A DNA stretch of 7,478 bases from Oscillospiraceae bacterium (lineage in GTDB: Bacteria; Bacillota; Clostridia; Oscillospirales; Acutalibacteraceae), in assembly GCA_022508705.1 (NCBI GenBank), contig JAFLUO010000084.1:1-7478 (forward strand). The letters are read 5' to 3'. The notes beneath the pieces are model-generated. The model was not told the DNA's origin and searched no databases. It saw only the letters and a program-made list of their open reading frames with translations. Positions 6,119 to 7,478 of the stretch are shown piece by piece. The position numbers were made by a program, and so were the translations under genes. The first letter of the stretch is position 1. Every line of letters begins with the position of its first letter.

Positions 6119-6676
6119 ATGATATCAGCAGGTGATTTCAGAAACGGCGTTACTTTTGAAGAGGACGGACAGGTTCTTCAGGTTGTTGAATTTCAGCATG
6201 TTAAGCCCGGCAAAGGCGCTGCATTCGTAAGAACTAAAACCAAGAATGTTATTACAGGCGCTGTTGTTGAAAAGAGCTATAACCCCACAGCAAAATTCCC
6301 GACAGCATTTATCGAGAGAAGAGATATGGAATATTCATACTCTGACGGCGATCTTTATTACTTTATGGACAATGAAACTTTTGAGATGACTCCTATTGCC
6401 CAGAGCGATCTTCCCGATTCATTCAAGTTCGTAAAGGAAAATATGGTTTGTAAAATTCTTTCTTACAAAGGAAGCGTTTTCGGACTTGAGCCGCCCACGT
6501 TCGTAAATCTTCAGGTGACCCAAACTGACCCCGGCTTTGCAGGAAATACGGCAACTAACGCCACAAAGCCCGCAACAGTAGAAACAGGCGCAGAAATTAA
6601 AGTTCCGCTCTTCATAAATGAAGGCGAAATGATTCAGATTGACACCCGTACAGGTGAATATCTCGGCAGAGCATAA
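6119..6676 (+). CDS. efp: Translation elongation factor P
   Basis: EF-P binds between the P and E sites of the ribosome and speeds peptide-bond formation at polyproline stretches. The protein is full length (185 residues, three beta-barrel domains: an N-terminal KOW-like domain, a central OB domain and a C-terminal OB domain). The start MISAGDFRNG and the VKPGKGAAFVRTK segment (28-40) are characteristic; Lys32 sits at the loop tip that reaches the peptidyl-tRNA, as in Bacillus-type EF-P. The C-terminal signature (VPLFINEGEMIQIDTRTGEY, 162-181) is intact. The start is supported by GGAGG (6104-6108) with a 10-nt spacer. No EF-P modification gene is in the window, so the modification state of Lys32 is unknown. 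A CD1247-family gene follows after 28 nt, a pairing I recall from other Clostridia. Confidence 0.98.
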   Translation: MISAGDFRNGVTFEEDGQVLQVVEFQHVKPGKGAAFVRTKTKNVITGAVVEKSYNPTAKFPTAFIERRDMEYSYSDGDLYYFMDNETFEMTPIAQSDLPDSFKFVKENMVCKILSYKGSVFGLEPPTFVNLQVTQTDPGFAGNTATNATKPATVETGAEIKVPLFINEGEMIQIDTRTGEYLGRA

Positions 6677-6704
6677 TAAAAATAGAAAGGCTACGGTGAT
6701 TATT

Positions 6705-7103
6705 ATGACAATTACTGAAAAAGTTGCTCATCTTAAAGGTCTTGTTGAAGGCATGGATTTTAACGGCGACAATAAAGAAACAAAGGTTTTAAACGAAATC
6801 CTTGACGTGCTTGAGGATATTGCCCTTACAGTTTCAGATCTTGACGATGAAATGGGATTAGTTACAGAACAGCTTGACGCTGTTGACGAAGACCTTGCAG
6901 AGCTTGAAGAAGTTTTCTATGATGAATGTGAAGACTGCTGTGACTGCGAAGACGATATGTATGAGGTTGAGTGCCCCAACTGCGGCGAAACAGTTTACTT
7001 TGATGAAGACATTATCATGGAAGGCGCTGCTGAGTGCCCCAATTGCGGAACAGAGCTTGAGTTCGACGTAGACTGCGACTGCGATTGCGAAGACTGCGAA
7101 TAA
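6705..7103 (+). CDS. CD1247-family protein: helical N-terminus, zinc ribbon, acidic Cys clusters
   Basis: A small (132 residues) acidic cytoplasmic protein of unknown function. Residues 1-72 match the CD1247 N-terminal domain as I recall it (MTITEKVAHLKGLVEG start, then Leu/Glu/Asp-rich, probably helical or coiled coil). A zinc ribbon follows, with CPNCG at 90-94 and again at 111-115. It is flanked by two Cys-plus-acid clusters: CEDCCDCEDD (75-84) and CDCDCEDCE (124-132, the C-terminus). In total there are 12 cysteines, all in the last 58 residues. The ATG at 6705 has a GGTGAT-type site (6695-6700) at good distance and matches the family start; a GTG at 6696 in frame, behind AGAAAGG, is the alternative. 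It is 28 nt downstream of efp with no promoter or terminator between, so probably co-transcribed. The family has no established function that I know of; metal binding or redox sensing is inference. Confidence 0.85.
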   Translation: MTITEKVAHLKGLVEGMDFNGDNKETKVLNEILDVLEDIALTVSDLDDEMGLVTEQLDAVDEDLAELEEVFYDECEDCCDCEDDMYEVECPNCGETVYFDEDIIMEGAAECPNCGTELEFDVDCDCDCEDCE

Positions 7104-7128
7104 TTTTCGCTGATAAAACATTATAATT

Positions 7129-7156
7129 TGTAGGGGTCGGTTTCCATGCCGACCCG
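7129..7156 (+). repeat. GTAGGGG-headed palindromic repeat, copy F; likely terminator
   Basis: The sequence opens with TGTAGGGG and forms a 7-bp perfect stem, GGGTCGG (7134-7140) with CCGACCC (7149-7155). It is followed by GTTTTCTATT, so it can also act as the intrinsic terminator of the efp unit, 25 nt after the stop at 7103. It matches copy D on the minus strand near rpe, including GGTTTCCA. Confidence 0.7.
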
Positions 7157-7187
7157 TTTTCTATTAGTAAAGAGTGAAAAGTGAAGA

Positions 7188-7214
7188 GTAGGGGACGATG
7201 CCTTCATCGTCCCG
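7188..7214 (+). repeat. GTAGGGG-headed palindromic repeat, copy E; terminator-like
   Basis: The head GTAGGGG leads into a perfect 9-bp stem, GGGACGATG (7192-7200) with CATCGTCCC (7205-7213), around a CCTT loop, followed by GTTCTTTTT. It has the form of an intrinsic terminator and may back up copy F. It is nearly the same sequence as copy B (24 of 27 positions), which is on the opposite strand near 1280. Confidence 0.72.
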
Positions 7215-7288
7215 TTCTTTTTCCCCTCAAAAACATAGTCGCACTACTCACTTGGGGCGTTTCGTATTGCTCCTTGTTTTTTCACCTC

Positions 7289-7329
7289 GGCAGTGCACCT
7301 TCATCTTCCACCGGAAGCGGCGCACTGCC
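7289..7329. repeat. Imperfect long inverted repeat
   Basis: The outer arms GGCAGTGC (7289-7296) and GCACTGCC (7322-7329) pair perfectly. Inside, CC (7298-7299) pairs with GG (7319-7320), and CTTCC (7305-7309) pairs with GGAAG (7313-7317) around an ACC loop, leaving a small bulge. No T tract follows. It may be part of the repeat cluster or a structured relic; its role is unknown. Confidence 0.5.
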
Positions 7330-7370
7330 TCGCCCCTGCAAATTTTATTGCAACATAACTGAATTTCCTA

Positions 7371-7399
7371 TTGACTTTTTGGATTTTTACCTATATAAT
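7371..7399 (+). promoter_or_regulatory. Predicted promoter of the tRNA gene
   Basis: TTGACT (7371-7376) and a perfect TATAAT (7394-7399) are separated by 17 bp, the strongest promoter in the window. Transcription would start near 7406, about 10 nt before the tRNA 5' end, as expected for a stable-RNA gene. Confidence 0.85.
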
Positions 7400-7416
7400 A
7401 TTTTAGCAACAGAGAA

Positions 7417-7478
7417 GGACCAGTAGCTCAGTTGGTTAGAGCAACCGGCTCATAACCGGTCGGTCCGGGGTTCGAGTC
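7417..7478 (+). tRNA. tRNA with CAT anticodon (tRNA-Met or tRNA-Ile2), 3' partial
   Basis: The acceptor 5' strand is GGACCAG (7417-7423), followed by TA, a D stem GCTC/GAGC (7426-7429 with 7439-7442), an anticodon stem ACCGG/CCGGT (7444-7448 with 7456-7460) with loop CTCATAA and anticodon CAT at 7451-7453, a variable loop CGGTC, and the T stem and loop CGGGG-TTCGAGT-C, where the window ends at about tRNA position 61. The 5' end is not the unpaired form typical of initiator tRNA. The GGACC start, the CTCATAA loop and the GGTC variable region recall Bacillus tRNA-Ile2, whose C34 is changed to lysidine by TilS. Elongator tRNA-Met is the usual automatic call, and the two cannot be separated with certainty without the 3' half. 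Confidence 0.93.

Larger units (their letters stand above)
7104..7416. other. Intergenic region with palindromic repeats, hairpin and tRNA promoter
   Basis: This 313-bp stretch has no credible gene. It holds two GTAGGGG-headed hairpins (7129-7156 and 7188-7214), a short direct repeat run of GTGAAAAGTGAAGAGT type (7174-7189), a larger imperfect hairpin (7289-7329) and the tRNA promoter (7371-7399). An 81-codon open frame across 7181-7426 overlaps these structures and has no ribosome binding site or recognisable protein. Confidence 0.6.

Noticed and set aside
6639..6704. Upstream extension of the CD1247-family protein from an ATG at 6639
   Set aside because: The extension would overlap the end of efp in another frame and lacks a ribosome binding site; the family start is at 6705.
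7122..7127. TATAAT before repeat copy F as a promoter -10 box
   Set aside because: No -35 box at 16-18 bp upstream; it lies at the end of a gene and next to a repeat head.
7181..7426. 81-codon open frame downstream of the efp unit
   Set aside because: It covers repeat copy E, the long hairpin and the tRNA promoter, has no ribosome binding site and no plausible protein features.

Overview
The window looks like a piece of a low-to-middle GC Gram-positive chromosome, most likely an uncultured or gut-type member of Clostridia (Ruminococcaceae/Oscillospirales-like). This is inferred from several things seen together: strong GGAGG-type ribosome binding sites, TTG starts, an EF-P with Lys32 as in Bacillus-type EF-P, a CD1247-family protein directly after efp, and GTAGGGG-headed intergenic hairpins. 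All recognisable genes are on the + strand.

Layout. (1) 1-1145: the 3' part of an FtsX/MacB-type ABC transporter permease, ending at a hairpin terminator (1154-1191). (2) 1192-1444: intergenic DNA with a cluster of short palindromic repeats, then a promoter with 17-bp spacing (1380-1408). (3) 1445-6036: a five-gene, tightly packed transcription unit: rpe (ribulose-phosphate 3-epimerase), three integral membrane proteins related to RnfD, RnfE and RnfA, and a membrane-anchored extracellular DUF4015-type glycosidase-like protein. Gaps and overlaps are 3, -8, -4 and +11 nt, with no internal terminator seen. (4) 6052-7103: a separate promoter, efp, and a Cys-rich, acidic CD1247-family zinc-ribbon protein. 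(5) 7104-7416: a second palindrome cluster whose first hairpin can serve as terminator, then a near-consensus promoter. (6) 7417-7478: a tRNA with a CAT anticodon, cut by the window edge.

The most unusual part is 2129-6036. The order D-E-A is that of a canonical rnfCDGEAB operon with C, G and B deleted. By eye alignment to E. coli RsxA/RsxE, three of the four cysteines that hold the intramembrane Fe-S centre between RnfA and RnfE are replaced (RnfE-like C37 kept, then Ser120; RnfA-like Ser29 and Thr116). The RnfD-like protein may keep its flavin-attachment threonine (T172). The D-like and E-like proteins also carry long charged cytoplasmic tails. The co-transcribed glycosidase-like protein seems to have lost the acidic residue of its family's FDYVRFP-type motif. 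Together this suggests a repurposed Rnf membrane scaffold with an extracellular partner, not a standard ion-pumping Rnf complex. Its function cannot be read from the sequence.
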